From contig NZ_CP100001.1 in assembly GCF_024138165.1 (NCBI RefSeq), positions 62,001-126,000 of the forward strand: a stretch of DNA of 64,000 nt. Direction: 5' to 3'. Numbering within the stretch: position 1 is the stretch's first letter; every line of letters begins with the position of its first letter. This stretch comes from Halorussus vallis (GTDB lineage: Archaea; Halobacteriota; Halobacteria; Halobacteriales; Haladaptataceae). The position numbers were made by a program, and so were the translations under genes. Of the stretch, positions 1 through 8,843 are shown piece by piece. The notes beneath the pieces are model-generated. The model was given only the letters and a program-made list of their open reading frames with translations, did not search any database and was not told the DNA's origin.

Positions 1-506
1 TCGGGTCGTTCCTGAACACCGCCGACCCGACCGAGGTCGACGTTCCGCTCGACGTGTTCGCCGACGCGACCGCCATCCACCCCAAGCCGCGCCAGCCACA
101 CTTCGCGGTCAAGCGCATCATCGAACTCATCGAACAGTCCGAGTCGGTCCGAATCTTCTCCAGCATCATCTCGCCGTTCTACGTCGACGTGGCCTACCGG
201 GAGATGATGGAGGGCACCGACATCGAGGTCATCTTCGACCACGAGGTTGTCGAGATCATCGCGACCGAGTACGCGGACAAGGCGGTCGAAGCCGCCGCGA
301 CCGGCCTGTTCGACGTTCGGGTGCGCGAGAGCCTGCCGTTCGAACTGTTCGTGTTCGACGACAGGATGGGGATGGCGGCCCACGACGACGACGGCATCGC
401 CCGCGTGTTCGTCGAAGCCGACGCTCCGGAGGCCGTCGAGTGGGCCGAGGAGACCTACGACCGCTACCGGGAGAGCGCCGAGCGAATCGACGTGAGTTCC
501 TTCTGA
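1..506 (+). CDS. HTH transcriptional regulator, C-terminal part (DUF1724-like), 5' truncated
   Basis: The open frame runs in from the window edge (first complete codon at 3) to a stop at 504-506, so the N-terminal winged-helix part lies outside. The visible 167 residues have alternating strands and helices, with a segment VRIFSSIISPFYVDVAYREM, then EVIFDHEVVEIIA, and a late FVFDDRMGMAAHDD segment. This pattern fits the C-terminal effector domain of haloarchaeal FilR1/DUF1724-type helix-turn-helix regulators. The family assignment is from remembered sequence pattern; ligand and targets are unknown. A GTG at 54 is an internal codon, not a start. Confidence 0.7.
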   Translation, partial: GSFLNTADPTEVDVPLDVFADATAIHPKPRQPHFAVKRIIELIEQSESVRIFSSIISPFYVDVAYREMMEGTDIEVIFDHEVVEIIATEYADKAVEAAATGLFDVRVRESLPFELFVFDDRMGMAAHDDDGIARVFVEADAPEAVEWAEETYDRYRESAERIDVSSF

Positions 507-841
507 GAATCGGCGCGAGTTCCTTCCGAAGTCGAGTCCCGCCGGGCGTTTTCTGCGCGAGCGACATCGTCAACGCCGCGAGCGACCGGCGAGCGCGTCG
601 ACCGGGAGCCGTCCGCCGAGCGTTCGTCGGCGGAATCTCTCCCAGCCGTGAACGGTCGTTCACCGACGACGGAGGTTCTCCGTCTGACCGGAATCCCAAT
701 CTTCGACGGGCGACGCCGGTGATTATAAGAGGTTGTGTACGCTACTGTTCGCCCGTCACGCTTCCCGTGAGCGCGACCGCACCGCCGAGCGCTTCGCGGC
801 GCGCCGGAGTACGGTCTCACAACACGGACAGTGGTTACACG
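507..841. other. Intergenic region, 335 bases
   Basis: No convincing gene. A TATA-like stretch, gattataag, lies at 721-729. If used for the HalOD1 gene at 842 it would give an untranslated leader of roughly 90 bases, unusual in this mostly leaderless setting. The HalOD1 frame stays open upstream into this region, but its translation there is Arg-rich and not acidic like real proteins of this genome. Confidence 0.5.
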
Positions 842-1150
842 ATGGACGTTACCGAACCCACCGACGGAACGCGACGTCACTCCGGAGCAGAGACGTACCG
901 CGTCCGCTACGACCCCGACGGCGAACTCGAACTCAGCGAACTCATCGTGATGGCCGTAGCCGACGCCAGCGACACCGACCCGCTCGACATGGACCCGCTC
1001 TACGACGCCGTTGACCCGGAGACGGTCAACGACTTCGTCGACCGCGGCGGCTCCGCGGGGTTCGACGGGTCGGTCACCTTCGCCTTCGAGGGGTACGAGG
1101 TGACGGTCGAAGCCAGCGGCCTGGTGGACCTCGTCCGGTCTGACGCGTAA
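842..1150 (+). CDS. Stand-alone HalOD1 domain protein
   Basis: A 102-residue protein. Residues about 28-100 fit the halobacterial output domain 1 (HalOD1): LSELIVMAVADASDTDPLDM, a helix ending in NDFVD, then a hairpin with VTFAFEGYEVTVEASG. HalOD1 is often joined to receiver or PAS domains and is thought to be a signalling output module of unknown target. Here it stands alone after a short polar N-terminus. The ATG at 842 is chosen because upstream codons translate into basic, non-haloarchaeal sequence. A second such protein is at 59392. Function is inferred only from domain type. Confidence 0.8.
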   Translation: MDVTEPTDGTRRHSGAETYRVRYDPDGELELSELIVMAVADASDTDPLDMDPLYDAVDPETVNDFVDRGGSAGFDGSVTFAFEGYEVTVEASGLVDLVRSDA

Positions 1151-1331
1151 TCGTCGAGTTCCCCCGGCGGCGAGTGCCTCCGTCGTTTGCGCTTTCGTAA
1201 ACGAAGCGGTCAGTCCACGAGCCCCGGTCGTTCGCCGGAGTCGTCTTCTGTCAGTAGTCGATTCGCTGTGAGTTCCTATCGTCGCTCGCAGTCCCGTCAG
1301 TCGCCACCGGTTCCGTCGCCGCGTCTCGCGA

Positions 1332-2474
1332 CTACGGCGAGCGAACGTCCCAGCGCGTACATCGGGTAGCCGACTGCGACGCGAGCACGACCGGCCCGGC
1401 GACGCTCCCTGCCAGCACGTCCAGTCCGTACGGAGAGCCCAGCCCCGCCACCGCCGCCGCCGCGGCGAACGCCGGCGCCGCGAGCACGGGAAGGAACGGC
1501 GACCACCGCGGAACTGGCCGGCCGCGCACCGTCGCCCACAGCGCGAGTCCGCCGGCCGACGCGGCGACGACGCCGACCCCGGACAGGACGTGTACTCGCC
1601 CGGCGACCAGCGGCGCGCTCCCAGTGTAGACGGGGTGGACGACCGCGAGCAGACCGACGGCGGTCACGCCGCCGGCGAACGTCCGCCCGGACGGGTGCCA
1701 CGCGAATCGCCGGAGCGGTCCGGTTCTGCCGAGCGCGGCCATCCCGCCGGCGAAGACGACCGCCGCGGGGAGGAGGAACGCCAGATTCGTGAGGACCGCC
1801 GGGGCCGCCCGCGCGGCCAGCGCGAGGTGGGTCGCCGCGCGAGCGGTCGCGCCGTCGTCGGACGCGAAGACGAGGTACGCGTCGGGGACGCTGTCGTCGA
1901 AGTGGTAGCCTTCTTCGCCGCGATTGACCACCGTCACGCGATTGCCCCGGACCTGCCCGATAGCAGGGTCGTTCGTCACCGCAGTTCCCGCGGGGCCGAC
2001 GACGGCGAAGCGGTCGGCGTCGATTCCGTAGCTTCCGCGGACCCGCCCGCTGTGGAGGTAGTCGGCGACGAGAACGCCTCCCTCGCGGTCGGCGAACGAC
2101 GAGTGGTCGAACGTCACTGCGACCGTCCGGTCGACGACTCGCGCCGAGACGTTCGAGACGTGGACGGGCTTCGGTCGAGTGAACTCGCCGAACGACTCGC
2201 CGACGATCGCGTCGAGGAGTCGAGTGTTCGAGCGGAGTTCCTCGGCGGTCGACCGGTTCGCGAGGCGGTTACGCACCGTCCAGCGCGCGGTGCCGTCGGA
2301 CGCGAGGACGACCTCGACCGTGCTGTTCGTCACCGTCGCCGGAACGCCTCGTTCGGACGCGGCCTCCTCGAATCCGGTGTCGCAGACCGAGCAGAGCGGC
2401 TCGGGCGGCGCACCGGCGCCCGCGGGACCGGATGCGAGCGACAGGAGGAGAACTAGCAGGGCGGCACGATTCAT
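1332..2474 (-). CDS. Exported/membrane protein with N-terminal extracellular domain and about six membrane helices
   Basis: 380 residues. Residues 1-20 are a signal peptide. A CSVCDTGF motif follows near residue 28, then an extracellular beta-rich domain of about 190 residues with N-glycosylation sequons (NSTV, NRST, NVSA). From about residue 210 to the end there are about six hydrophobic helices. I do not recognise the family; the order signal, CxxC, beta domain, polytopic domain resembles other uncharacterised haloarchaeal membrane proteins. The CxxC could bind metal or form a disulfide. The next gene upstream (2703) is divergent. Confidence 0.75.
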   Translation of the reverse strand: MNRAALLVLLLSLASGPAGAGAPPEPLCSVCDTGFEEAASERGVPATVTNSTVEVVLASDGTARWTVRNRLANRSTAEELRSNTRLLDAIVGESFGEFTRPKPVHVSNVSARVVDRTVAVTFDHSSFADREGGVLVADYLHSGRVRGSYGIDADRFAVVGPAGTAVTNDPAIGQVRGNRVTVVNRGEEGYHFDDSVPDAYLVFASDDGATARAATHLALAARAAPAVLTNLAFLLPAAVVFAGGMAALGRTGPLRRFAWHPSGRTFAGGVTAVGLLAVVHPVYTGSAPLVAGRVHVLSGVGVVAASAGGLALWATVRGRPVPRWSPFLPVLAAPAFAAAAAVAGLGSPYGLDVLAGSVAGPVVLASQSATRCTRWDVRSP

Positions 2475-2702
2475 ATCACTACGCTCACAGGGCGATGATA
2501 AGTGTCCTCGGTCGCTCCCGACCCGCCTCTCGACCGGTCGCCGGCCTCGTTTCGCGTCCGGTAAGCCGGACTTATCCGGACTCTCGCCGACTCGCCCCGG
2601 CTACTCGGGGTTCGTCGCCGTCGTATCGACGCGTTTCGACGGTGAACGCGCAAAAACGGTCGCGCTCGTTTATTCGTCGGTGGGTCGTCGGTCCGGCGGA
2701 GA

Positions 2703-3302
2703 ATGACACGAAACGCGACGTTCTGTGCCCTCGCTTTCGCACTGTTGACGGTTACGAGCGCGTTCGCCGGCGTCGGCGCGGCGACGCCGACGAGCGCCCC
2801 GGCGAGCGACGTCTCGCCCGCGCCGCTCGCCCAGCAGACGATGACCGGAAACCAGTCCGGAAACGGGACCTCGGTGACGTTCGGCGACCAGTCGTCGAAC
2901 GGGTCGGCGGTCGTGGTCGACCGAGCCTCGCTCTCGCAGGGCGGTTTCGTCGCGATATACGCCCAGGACGGAACCCTGCTCGGGAACTCCTCGTACCTCC
3001 AGTCCGGGACGAGCGAGAACGTCACGGTCCGGTTGAACGAGACGTTGAACCGCCCGCAGGTCCTGGTCGCAGTACCCCACCAGGACACGAACGACAACCG
3101 GCAGTTCGACTTCAACACGACGAAGGCCCGCCAGATCGCCCGGTCGACCACCACGCCGAACGCCTCGAACGTCTCCGTCGAGGACATCCCCTACACCCAG
3201 GGCGGCATGCCCATCAGTTCGGTGGCGTTCGTGACGGTTTCCGGCGGCGGTAACCAGACCGGAACCGGCAATTCGAGCGCTCGAGTCGCGCGACCGGCGT
3301 AA
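2703..3302 (+). CDS. Secreted DUF7282-type protein
   Basis: 199 residues. The N-terminus has a signal peptide, with cleavage likely near GVGA-ATPT at residue 26. The mature part carries many N-x-T/S sequons. The central stretch (VVVDRASLSQGGFVAIY, LLGNSSYLQSG, VAVPHQDTNDNRQFDF) matches what I know of the DUF7282 beta-sandwich repeat of haloarchaeal surface proteins. Relatives often continue into a Thr-rich stalk and a membrane anchor; this one stops after GNQTGTGNSSARVARPA with no anchor visible, so it is probably released or loosely bound. Function unknown. Confidence 0.75.
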   Translation: MTRNATFCALAFALLTVTSAFAGVGAATPTSAPASDVSPAPLAQQTMTGNQSGNGTSVTFGDQSSNGSAVVVDRASLSQGGFVAIYAQDGTLLGNSSYLQSGTSENVTVRLNETLNRPQVLVAVPHQDTNDNRQFDFNTTKARQIARSTTTPNASNVSVEDIPYTQGGMPISSVAFVTVSGGGNQTGTGNSSARVARPA

Positions 3303-3314
3303 CCGCCAACCGCC

Positions 3315-3340
3315 TTTTCTGCCGGCCGTTTTTCCGGCCA
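3315..3340 (+). terminator. Possible T-rich terminator after the DUF7282 gene
   Basis: Two short T runs (cttttc, gttttt) lie within 40 bases of the stop, the second inside a small GC stem (gccgg/ccggc at 3322-3326 and 3335-3339). Archaeal termination commonly uses T-rich stretches. Weak evidence only. Confidence 0.35.
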
Positions 3341-3483
3341 GTTGAACTGACCGCGAGCAGGGGGTTCCCGAAGCGATGACTCCCGCGCTCGCTCTCGCGT
3401 TCGATTTCGCTTCTCGGGTGAACGAGCGGTTTCGTCGGGAAGTTCCGGGAACACTTACCTTCCCGACGCCCGAGGGTGTCCCC

Positions 3484-4149
3484 ATGAGCGAACTCCTGTC
3501 CGCGGAAGTCGGGCGGTTCGTCGACGCGATGGTGCCCGAACGCGACGAGGTCCTGCGCGAGATGGAGGACCACGGCGACGAGATCGACTTTCCGACCGTG
3601 GGGCCGGAGGTCGGCGGCTTCCTCCGACTCGCCGCCCGGATGGTCGACGCCGAGCGCATCTTCGAGTTCGGGTCGGGGTTCGGCTACTCGGCCTACTGGT
3701 TCGCCGAGGCACTGCCGGAGGACGGCGAGATCGTGCTGACCGAACACGACCCCGAGGAACTCGAAGACGCCCGCGACTACCTCGAACGCGGCGGCTACGC
3801 CGACCGCGCGCGGTTCGAGGACGGCGACGCCATGGAGACGGTCGAGCGCTACGACGGTCCCTTCGACGTGGTGCTCGTCGACTGCCACAAGAGCGGCTAC
3901 CCCGACGCCCTCGACGCGGTCCGGGGGAAGGTCGCCGACGGCGGCGTGGTCGTCGCCGACAACGCGATGGTGAGCGGCGCGCAGGACTTCGAGGCACTCC
4001 TGGACATCGTGGAGGGCGGCGACCCGACGGAGGTCGACGAGAACACCCGCGGCATCGCCGAGTACCTGCTCGAAGTGCGAGATAGCGACGAGTTCGAGAC
4101 GAGCGTGATTCCGCTGGGCGAGGGTATCGCGGTGAGTTACAAGCGCTGA
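3484..4149 (+). CDS. Class I SAM-dependent O-methyltransferase
   Basis: 221 residues from ATG 3484; the open frame upstream is basic and unlikely to be coding. Residues 60-70 (FEFGSGFGYSA) are methyltransferase motif I, followed by an acidic residue ending strand 2 (VLTEHD), then FEDGDAMETV and the motif IV region FDVVLVDCHKSGYPDAL. VVADNAMVSG after it is typical of the caffeoyl-CoA/catechol O-methyltransferase family (Methyltransf_3), where Asp and Asn residues in these segments bind the divalent metal. Substrate unknown. It is convergent with the gene at 4157, with only seven bases between the stops. Confidence 0.85.
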   Translation: MSELLSAEVGRFVDAMVPERDEVLREMEDHGDEIDFPTVGPEVGGFLRLAARMVDAERIFEFGSGFGYSAYWFAEALPEDGEIVLTEHDPEELEDARDYLERGGYADRARFEDGDAMETVERYDGPFDVVLVDCHKSGYPDALDAVRGKVADGGVVVADNAMVSGAQDFEALLDIVEGGDPTEVDENTRGIAEYLLEVRDSDEFETSVIPLGEGIAVSYKR

Positions 4150-4156
4150 GTCCGTC

Positions 4157-4981
4157 TCAGATTAGGTGGCGGAACGCCCGGAGCGCGTTCTCGCCCGCCT
4201 CGGTCAGCGTGAGGTACTTGCGCCGGCCGACCTTCTCCGTCTCGACGTACCCCTTCGCGGTGAGCGGGTCGACCACGTGCGTGTCGAGCAGGCGGTAGTA
4301 GCCCTTCTCGGTCTCGGCCGACGACTCGACTACGAACGGGAACCCCTCCTCGCGGGCGAACTCGATGAGTTCCTTCTTGCTCGCGCCCCGATACCGGCCG
4401 TGCGGTTCGGCGGTCCCGCCGGTTCCGTCGTTCCCGCCAGTTCCGTCGGCCTCGTCGGCCCTGCAGGTCCGCTCGCCGACGAACCGGAGGAACGCGACGT
4501 GGGTCGCCGACGGCCGCTCGACGGGGTACGTCGGCAGGGCGAACGTCTCCTCGACGGCGTCGTGGAGCGGTTCCGGGGGGATTCGCTCGGCGTCCGGGCC
4601 GTAGTCGGGTTTGGCGTAGATGGGCGTCGCGCCCGTCGCCATGCAGGCGATCATCCCCGCGACGGCGGTTATCTTGCTCCCTCCCGAGAGGTTGACGTAC
4701 ACGTCGTCGTCGGCGTGGTCGTGGATGGCCCCCGCCACCGTGCCCAGGGTGTCGTAGAGGTCGAAGATGTCGCAGGCCCGGCGTTCGAGTTCGATGCGCT
4801 CGTTCGCTTCGAGTTCGGCGAGGAACGCCGCCAGATACGACGGGTCGGCGTCGCTCTCGGCGTACTCAACGGCGACGACCTTGTCGGCCTTCCACTCCAT
4901 GACGGGGTCGCGCAAGCGGGCGTACTCGAAGCCGAGCGGGACGACCTGCACGCGCTCTGCCACCGGCGGGGGCGACTGCAT
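4157..4981 (-). CDS. HFX_2341/DUF6293-family regulator: CARF-like domain plus winged helix
   Basis: 274 residues. The N-terminal 150 residues look like a Rossmann-type domain; strand 4 ends in VNLSGGSKITA (residues 96-106), the kind of loop CARF domains use to bind nucleotides, and GATPIYAKPDYGP follows. A low-complexity Gly/Thr/Asp linker (about 175-190) leads to a winged-helix domain (about 195-274: KKELIEFAREEGFPF, YYRLLDTHVVDPLTAKGYVE, KYLTLTEAGENALRAF). CARF-HTH proteins of this type occur with and without CRISPR-Cas; none is visible here. Likely a ligand-sensing transcription factor. The DUF6293/CARF assignment is from memory of the family. Confidence 0.8.
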   Translation of the reverse strand: MQSPPPVAERVQVVPLGFEYARLRDPVMEWKADKVVAVEYAESDADPSYLAAFLAELEANERIELERRACDIFDLYDTLGTVAGAIHDHADDDVYVNLSGGSKITAVAGMIACMATGATPIYAKPDYGPDAERIPPEPLHDAVEETFALPTYPVERPSATHVAFLRFVGERTCRADEADGTGGNDGTGGTAEPHGRYRGASKKELIEFAREEGFPFVVESSAETEKGYYRLLDTHVVDPLTAKGYVETEKVGRRKYLTLTEAGENALRAFRHLI

Positions 4982-5090
4982 ACCGGCGGGTCGAACGGAG
5001 ACGGTAAAAACGGTACGGGAACGTCGTTACCGTCGACAGTTTCCCGCGACCGCGTTCCTCGACGACTTCGACTCGCTCCGACGCCCGCGA

Positions 5091-6080
5091 TTACCGCTTC
5101 GCCCGGCCCAGTTGGACCAGCAGGACGCCGCCGCCGCCGACCGCGAGGACGCCGAGCAGTTCGTGGGGCCGTATCGCCTCACCGAGGAACAGCCACCCGA
5201 GCGCGGCCACCTGGACGAGCATCGTGTTGTTGACGACGCTCGACTCGACCGCCGTCAGCGTCTCCAGCGTCCGGTTCCACAGTGTGAACGCGCCCGCGGT
5301 GTTGACCACCGCGAGCCACGCCACGACGGCCCAGTTTTCGAGCGAGAGCGTCGGGAACCCCTGGGAGGCGACGCCGGCCGCGAGCAGGACCGCCGCCCCG
5401 ACTCCCATGCTGACGGTCGTCACCGCGAGCGGGCCGAGGTCCGAATCGCGGTTGACCCGCCGCCCGAGCACCGACCCGCCGGCGTTGCCCAGCAGACCGA
5501 CGGCCATCACCCCGAGGCCGAACGCCGACCCGAGCGGGCCGGCCCACGGCCGGAAGTACGCCAGCGCGCCGCCGACCAGCGCGACCAGGCCGACCCACTG
5601 GCGCGCCGTCGGCTGCTCCGCCACTCGCCGGGGTTGTCGCTCGCCTCGCTCGCCTTCTCGCGGTTCGCGCCGCGCCCGCGGCGCGAACCGCGCGGCGCCG
5701 AACAGCGCCACCGCGACCGGCGTGAACGTCAACACGAGGCTGACCGTCGCGGCCCGGAGGTGGCCGAGCGCGACGAACTGCGCGCCTTGGGTCACGGCGT
5801 ACAGGACGACCCCGAGCGCGAGTAGTCGCGCCCACGCGGCGGGACCCGCCCGACGGACTCGCCGGTGGTGGCCGTCGCCGACGAAGAACGGGAGCAACAC
5901 CAGCGACGCGAGTCCGTACCGAAGTCCGGCGAACGTGAGCGCGGGGATATCTTCGAGACCGACCGTGACGAGGACGTACGACGACGACCACAGTAGCGTG
6001 ACGAACAGCGCCTCGCGGACGGCCCGGGTGCGGGCCGAACCCGAGGGAATCGCCGGAAGGGAGGTCCGCATATCGACCAT
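5091..6080 (-). CDS. DMT-superfamily (EamA) transporter
   Basis: 329 residues with about ten hydrophobic helices in two EamA-like halves. The first half has FVTLLWSSSYVLV and PALTFAGLRYGLASLVLLPFF; the second has NRTLETLTAVESSVVNNTML and GWLFLGEAIRPHELLGVLAV, the usual late helices. A charged, Arg-rich loop (about residues 150-170) joins the halves. Probable role: export of a small metabolite or amino acid; substrate cannot be read from sequence. Start either ATG 6080 (MVDMRT) or ATG 6071 (MRTSLP). Transcribed alone; the nearest minus-strand gene starts 3' of it. Confidence 0.85.
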   Translation of the reverse strand: MVDMRTSLPAIPSGSARTRAVREALFVTLLWSSSYVLVTVGLEDIPALTFAGLRYGLASLVLLPFFVGDGHHRRVRRAGPAAWARLLALGVVLYAVTQGAQFVALGHLRAATVSLVLTFTPVAVALFGAARFAPRARREPREGERGERQPRRVAEQPTARQWVGLVALVGGALAYFRPWAGPLGSAFGLGVMAVGLLGNAGGSVLGRRVNRDSDLGPLAVTTVSMGVGAAVLLAAGVASQGFPTLSLENWAVVAWLAVVNTAGAFTLWNRTLETLTAVESSVVNNTMLVQVAALGWLFLGEAIRPHELLGVLAVGGGGVLLVQLGRAKR

Positions 6081-6277
6081 GCGCTCGGTGGAGGTCGGCC
6101 GACGGTGTAGGCACCGACGTTACCGTCGTTACTATCGCTACCGGTAGACCGCGACACTGGTTCTTCGTTCAGAACCGGGTCGGAAGCACACGTTAACTAC
6201 AGCGCGCGAACGGATTACGCCCGATTTCGACCGACCCCGAATCTGGTAGAACCGTCCCGCTGAACGGGACGCGTCCG

Positions 6278-6688
6278 TCACTCGAACGGCGGAGAAACCT
6301 CGTCGGGTTCGAAGCCGTCGACGTAGACCCGGACGACTCGTGTCGATGCCCCGGACGCGACGACCTCCGGAACTCGATGGCGGTGATTTTGATGCAGGTA
6401 GCGAACCGCTCCGGCAACGCCCCCGATTGCGAGTCCGGCACCGACGAGGAGCCAGAGACGGTAGGAGTACCAGACGCCGAAGACCGCCCCCGTAACCGCC
6501 GGCAGGACACCGACCGTGAGCGACCCCAGTAGTCTGCGCTGTCGGGCTTCGGACTCGTGCGCGACGACGACCCGGCGACCGTCACCCGCCGGGACGACCC
6601 GGTGAACGTCGTCGTACCGAAGTACATCGAAGCGTTCGACCGTTCCGGACCCGGTTCCGTCGCCCGACGCAGATTCCCCGTCTGTCAT
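6278..6688 (-). CDS. Small membrane protein, two helices
   Basis: 136 residues. A polar N-terminus with an RYDDVHRVVPAGDGRRVVVAH segment precedes two adjacent hydrophobic helices (about 53-72 and 76-92), then a soluble tail ending RVVRVYVDGFEPDEVSPPFE. Composition is acidic and codon use fits the neighbours. I do not recognise the family. A small 7-bp hairpin with a 5-base loop at 6253-6271 sits just past the stop and may mark the 3' end. Confidence 0.6.
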   Translation of the reverse strand: MTDGESASGDGTGSGTVERFDVLRYDDVHRVVPAGDGRRVVVAHESEARQRRLLGSLTVGVLPAVTGAVFGVWYSYRLWLLVGAGLAIGGVAGAVRYLHQNHRHRVPEVVASGASTRVVRVYVDGFEPDEVSPPFE

Positions 6689-7131
6689 GCTAACTACGAC
6701 TCTCTCTGTCGTTCAAAAGACTGTTCGGGTCGCGGTCTCGGCGGAACCCCGAACGGCGTTCGACTTCGGTGGGTTCTGGACTCCGCTCCGTCTTCACCGC
6801 GGCCATCCGCGAGCTGACCCGCGCGCGACAGGATGAGTGACACGAGTGGACGGACTATCTAGCCGAGTCCCAGCCCAGTTTCGGGTGCCGTCCTGAACGG
6901 GGAACCCGTGTTAGCAACTGCTGGCACCGTCGGGGCGACCGCCGGCGCGTTCGGAGTCGAACCGCCGCCGGGAGCGGTCGCTCGCGGCGCGTGGACCGTC
7001 GAGAGAAGACCCCACATCGTCCCCGAGACAAAAACCTACCATGTGATTTCGCTTATAACTCCTTCAGTTTTCCGGTTCTATTGGACGCTACGCACAGACC
7101 TTCTTCCCCCCGAATCGTCGGGAAGCGTGCG
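6689..7131. other. Intergenic region, 443 bases
   Basis: No gene supported. A TATA-like element, cttataac, lies at 7052-7059. It would start a transcript near 7080-7085 with a leader of about 45 bases for the dioxygenase gene at 7132. An overlapping plus-strand open frame at 6908-7285 gives Ser/Thr/Arg-rich sequence and is a shadow. Confidence 0.5.
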
Positions 7132-7911
7132 ATGTCACACGACCTCACTCGCGCCCAGCGAGACAGATTCGCCAGAAACGGATTCGTCGTCCTCCGAGGC
7201 GCGGTTGATGACGAAATCATCGCCGACGCTGGGGCCTCGGTCGCCGAGACGGTTCCCGAGGACTTCTCGGACTTCGAGGCGCTAGCGGCCAGTCCCGAAC
7301 GCCGCAACTACTGGGGCGACCTCGAGGAGATGGAACCGTTCGGGCGACTCAACCGCCGACTGTCCGAGTTCGCCGAATCGCTGGTCGGCGAGGGGACGTT
7401 AGAGCCGCCGGGGGAGTTCGTTCAGGCCGCGGTCCGGTATCCGGAAGGCGAGTTCGCGAGCGACCCGAACCGCCCGACGACGGCCGGCGAGGGGAACCCC
7501 CACGTCGACGGGTTCGAATCCGACGGCACGTTTCGGCCCTTCTCCCTCGGCGCGACGACGTACCTCGACGACGTCGCCCCCCAGGGCGGCGGCCTCACGG
7601 TCTGGCCGGGGTCCCACTGGCGAGTCGCCGAGTTCTTCGCCGAGAACGACGCGGAGGACTTCTCGAACGACGAGGCCAGTTCGCTGGTCGGCGACGCAGA
7701 GCCGTTCGAGGTGACCGGTCGGGCGGGAACCGTCGTCCTGTGGCACAGCCTGCTCGTCCACACGGGCGGCGTCCACCTCGGACGCCGCCCCCGCGTGGCG
7801 GCGTTCACCCGGTTCGTCCGACAGGACGTCGAGGAGACGAAGTACGACGCGCTCGCGGCGCCGTTCGAATTTCTGGACGGGGTCGACCCGCGGGAGGACG
7901 TTCGCGGCTAG
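7132..7911 (+). CDS. Phytanoyl-CoA dioxygenase (PhyH) family protein
   Basis: 259 residues from ATG 7132. The fold of Fe(II)/2-oxoglutarate oxygenases is indicated by the His-x-Asp pair H124-V-D126 in GNPHVDGF, the distal His region LWHSLLVHTGG (H205/H210) and a downstream GRRPR that can bind 2-oxoglutarate. TYLDDVAPQGGGLTVWPGSH is the conserved PhyH segment between them, and the N-terminal FARNGFVVLRGAV is typical of the family. Catalyses hydroxylation of an unknown small substrate. The adjacent SDR gene is convergent, so co-transcription is not expected. Confidence 0.85.
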   Translation: MSHDLTRAQRDRFARNGFVVLRGAVDDEIIADAGASVAETVPEDFSDFEALAASPERRNYWGDLEEMEPFGRLNRRLSEFAESLVGEGTLEPPGEFVQAAVRYPEGEFASDPNRPTTAGEGNPHVDGFESDGTFRPFSLGATTYLDDVAPQGGGLTVWPGSHWRVAEFFAENDAEDFSNDEASSLVGDAEPFEVTGRAGTVVLWHSLLVHTGGVHLGRRPRVAAFTRFVRQDVEETKYDALAAPFEFLDGVDPREDVRG

Positions 7912-7953
7912 GGCTTCGCACCTCTCTCGTTGTGTGCGACGACGGACCGGCGT

Positions 7954-8736
7954 TCAGCAGACGTGGCCGCCGCCGTCGACCCACACCGTCTCGCCCGTGA
8001 CGTAGGACGCGGCGTCGCTGGCCAGGAAGAGGTAGGCGCCCGCGAGTTCCTCGGGGTCGGCCGCGCGCAGGGGCAGGTCGGGCGTCTCTCCTTCGGGAGC
8101 CATCGACTCGGCCTCCTCGGCCCACCCTTCGCGTATCTCGGTGGCGACCGGGCCGGGTGCGACGGCGTTGACCCGTACGCCCTCGGGGGCGAGTTCGAGC
8201 GCCGCACTTCGGGTTATCATCCGAATCGCGCCCTTGGTCGCGGCGTAGTGGGAGTGGTCCCACGCCGCCCGTCCCTGGGTGTCCGAGGAGGTGTTGACGA
8301 CCACGCCGGGTTCGCCCCGGTCGATCATGTCCTCGGCGGCGATTTGCGTGCCGAAGAACGTCCCTCGGGCGTTGACGGCGTGGACCTCCTCGAACTCCTC
8401 GGGCGTCACGTCGAGGAACCGCCGCTTGGTGTAGACGCCGGCGTTGTTCACCATCGCGTCCACGCCGCCGAACTCGCGGGCGGCCTCAACCGCGGTCTGA
8501 ATCTGGTCGGGGTCCGAGACGTCGGTTTCGACGAACTCGGCCCGTCCGCCGGCGTCTTCGATTTCCTCGTGGGTCGGCGCGTCGGCGTCGGGGTCTTTCG
8601 GTTCCTCGCGCACGTCAGCGACAAGCACGGTCGCGCCCGCCTCGCCGAACGCAAGCGCGATAGCGCGACCGATGCCGGAGCTACCGCCGGTAACGACGAC
8701 GGTTTCCTCGGAGAAGTCGGGGTTCAGCGTTGCCAT
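7954..8736 (-). CDS. SDR-family NAD(P)-dependent oxidoreductase
   Basis: 260 residues, standard length for a classical short-chain dehydrogenase. TGGSSGIG (16-23) is the cofactor loop, NNAG (97-100) the structural motif, S150/S151-Y164-K168 (in NTSS and HYAATKGA) the catalytic residues, and APGPVATE with a terminal SYVTGETVWVDGGGHVC segment completes the FabG-like pattern. Asp41 at the end of strand 2 suggests NAD(H) preference, an inference. Substrate unknown. Confidence 0.9.
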   Translation of the reverse strand: MATLNPDFSEETVVVTGGSSGIGRAIALAFGEAGATVLVADVREEPKDPDADAPTHEEIEDAGGRAEFVETDVSDPDQIQTAVEAAREFGGVDAMVNNAGVYTKRRFLDVTPEEFEEVHAVNARGTFFGTQIAAEDMIDRGEPGVVVNTSSDTQGRAAWDHSHYAATKGAIRMITRSAALELAPEGVRVNAVAPGPVATEIREGWAEEAESMAPEGETPDLPLRAADPEELAGAYLFLASDAASYVTGETVWVDGGGHVC

Positions 8737-8843
8737 CGTCCGCCCGGACGGCCGCCTCGGACTTCAATCGCCGGGCGAAAAGAACGGTCCGGACGTCAAG
8801 CGGCCGCCCGCCGCTCGTTTGGCGTTGTGACGGCGACCGTCGA

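Noticed and set aside
440-841. N-terminal extension of the first HalOD1 gene
   Set aside because: The extra 134 codons overlap the preceding gene and are Arg/Ser-rich; ATG 842 begins the acidic part.
7505-7525. GGTTCGAATC word resembling a tRNA T-loop
   Set aside because: It lies inside the PhyH gene, in frame, with no matching acceptor stem or anticodon arm around it.
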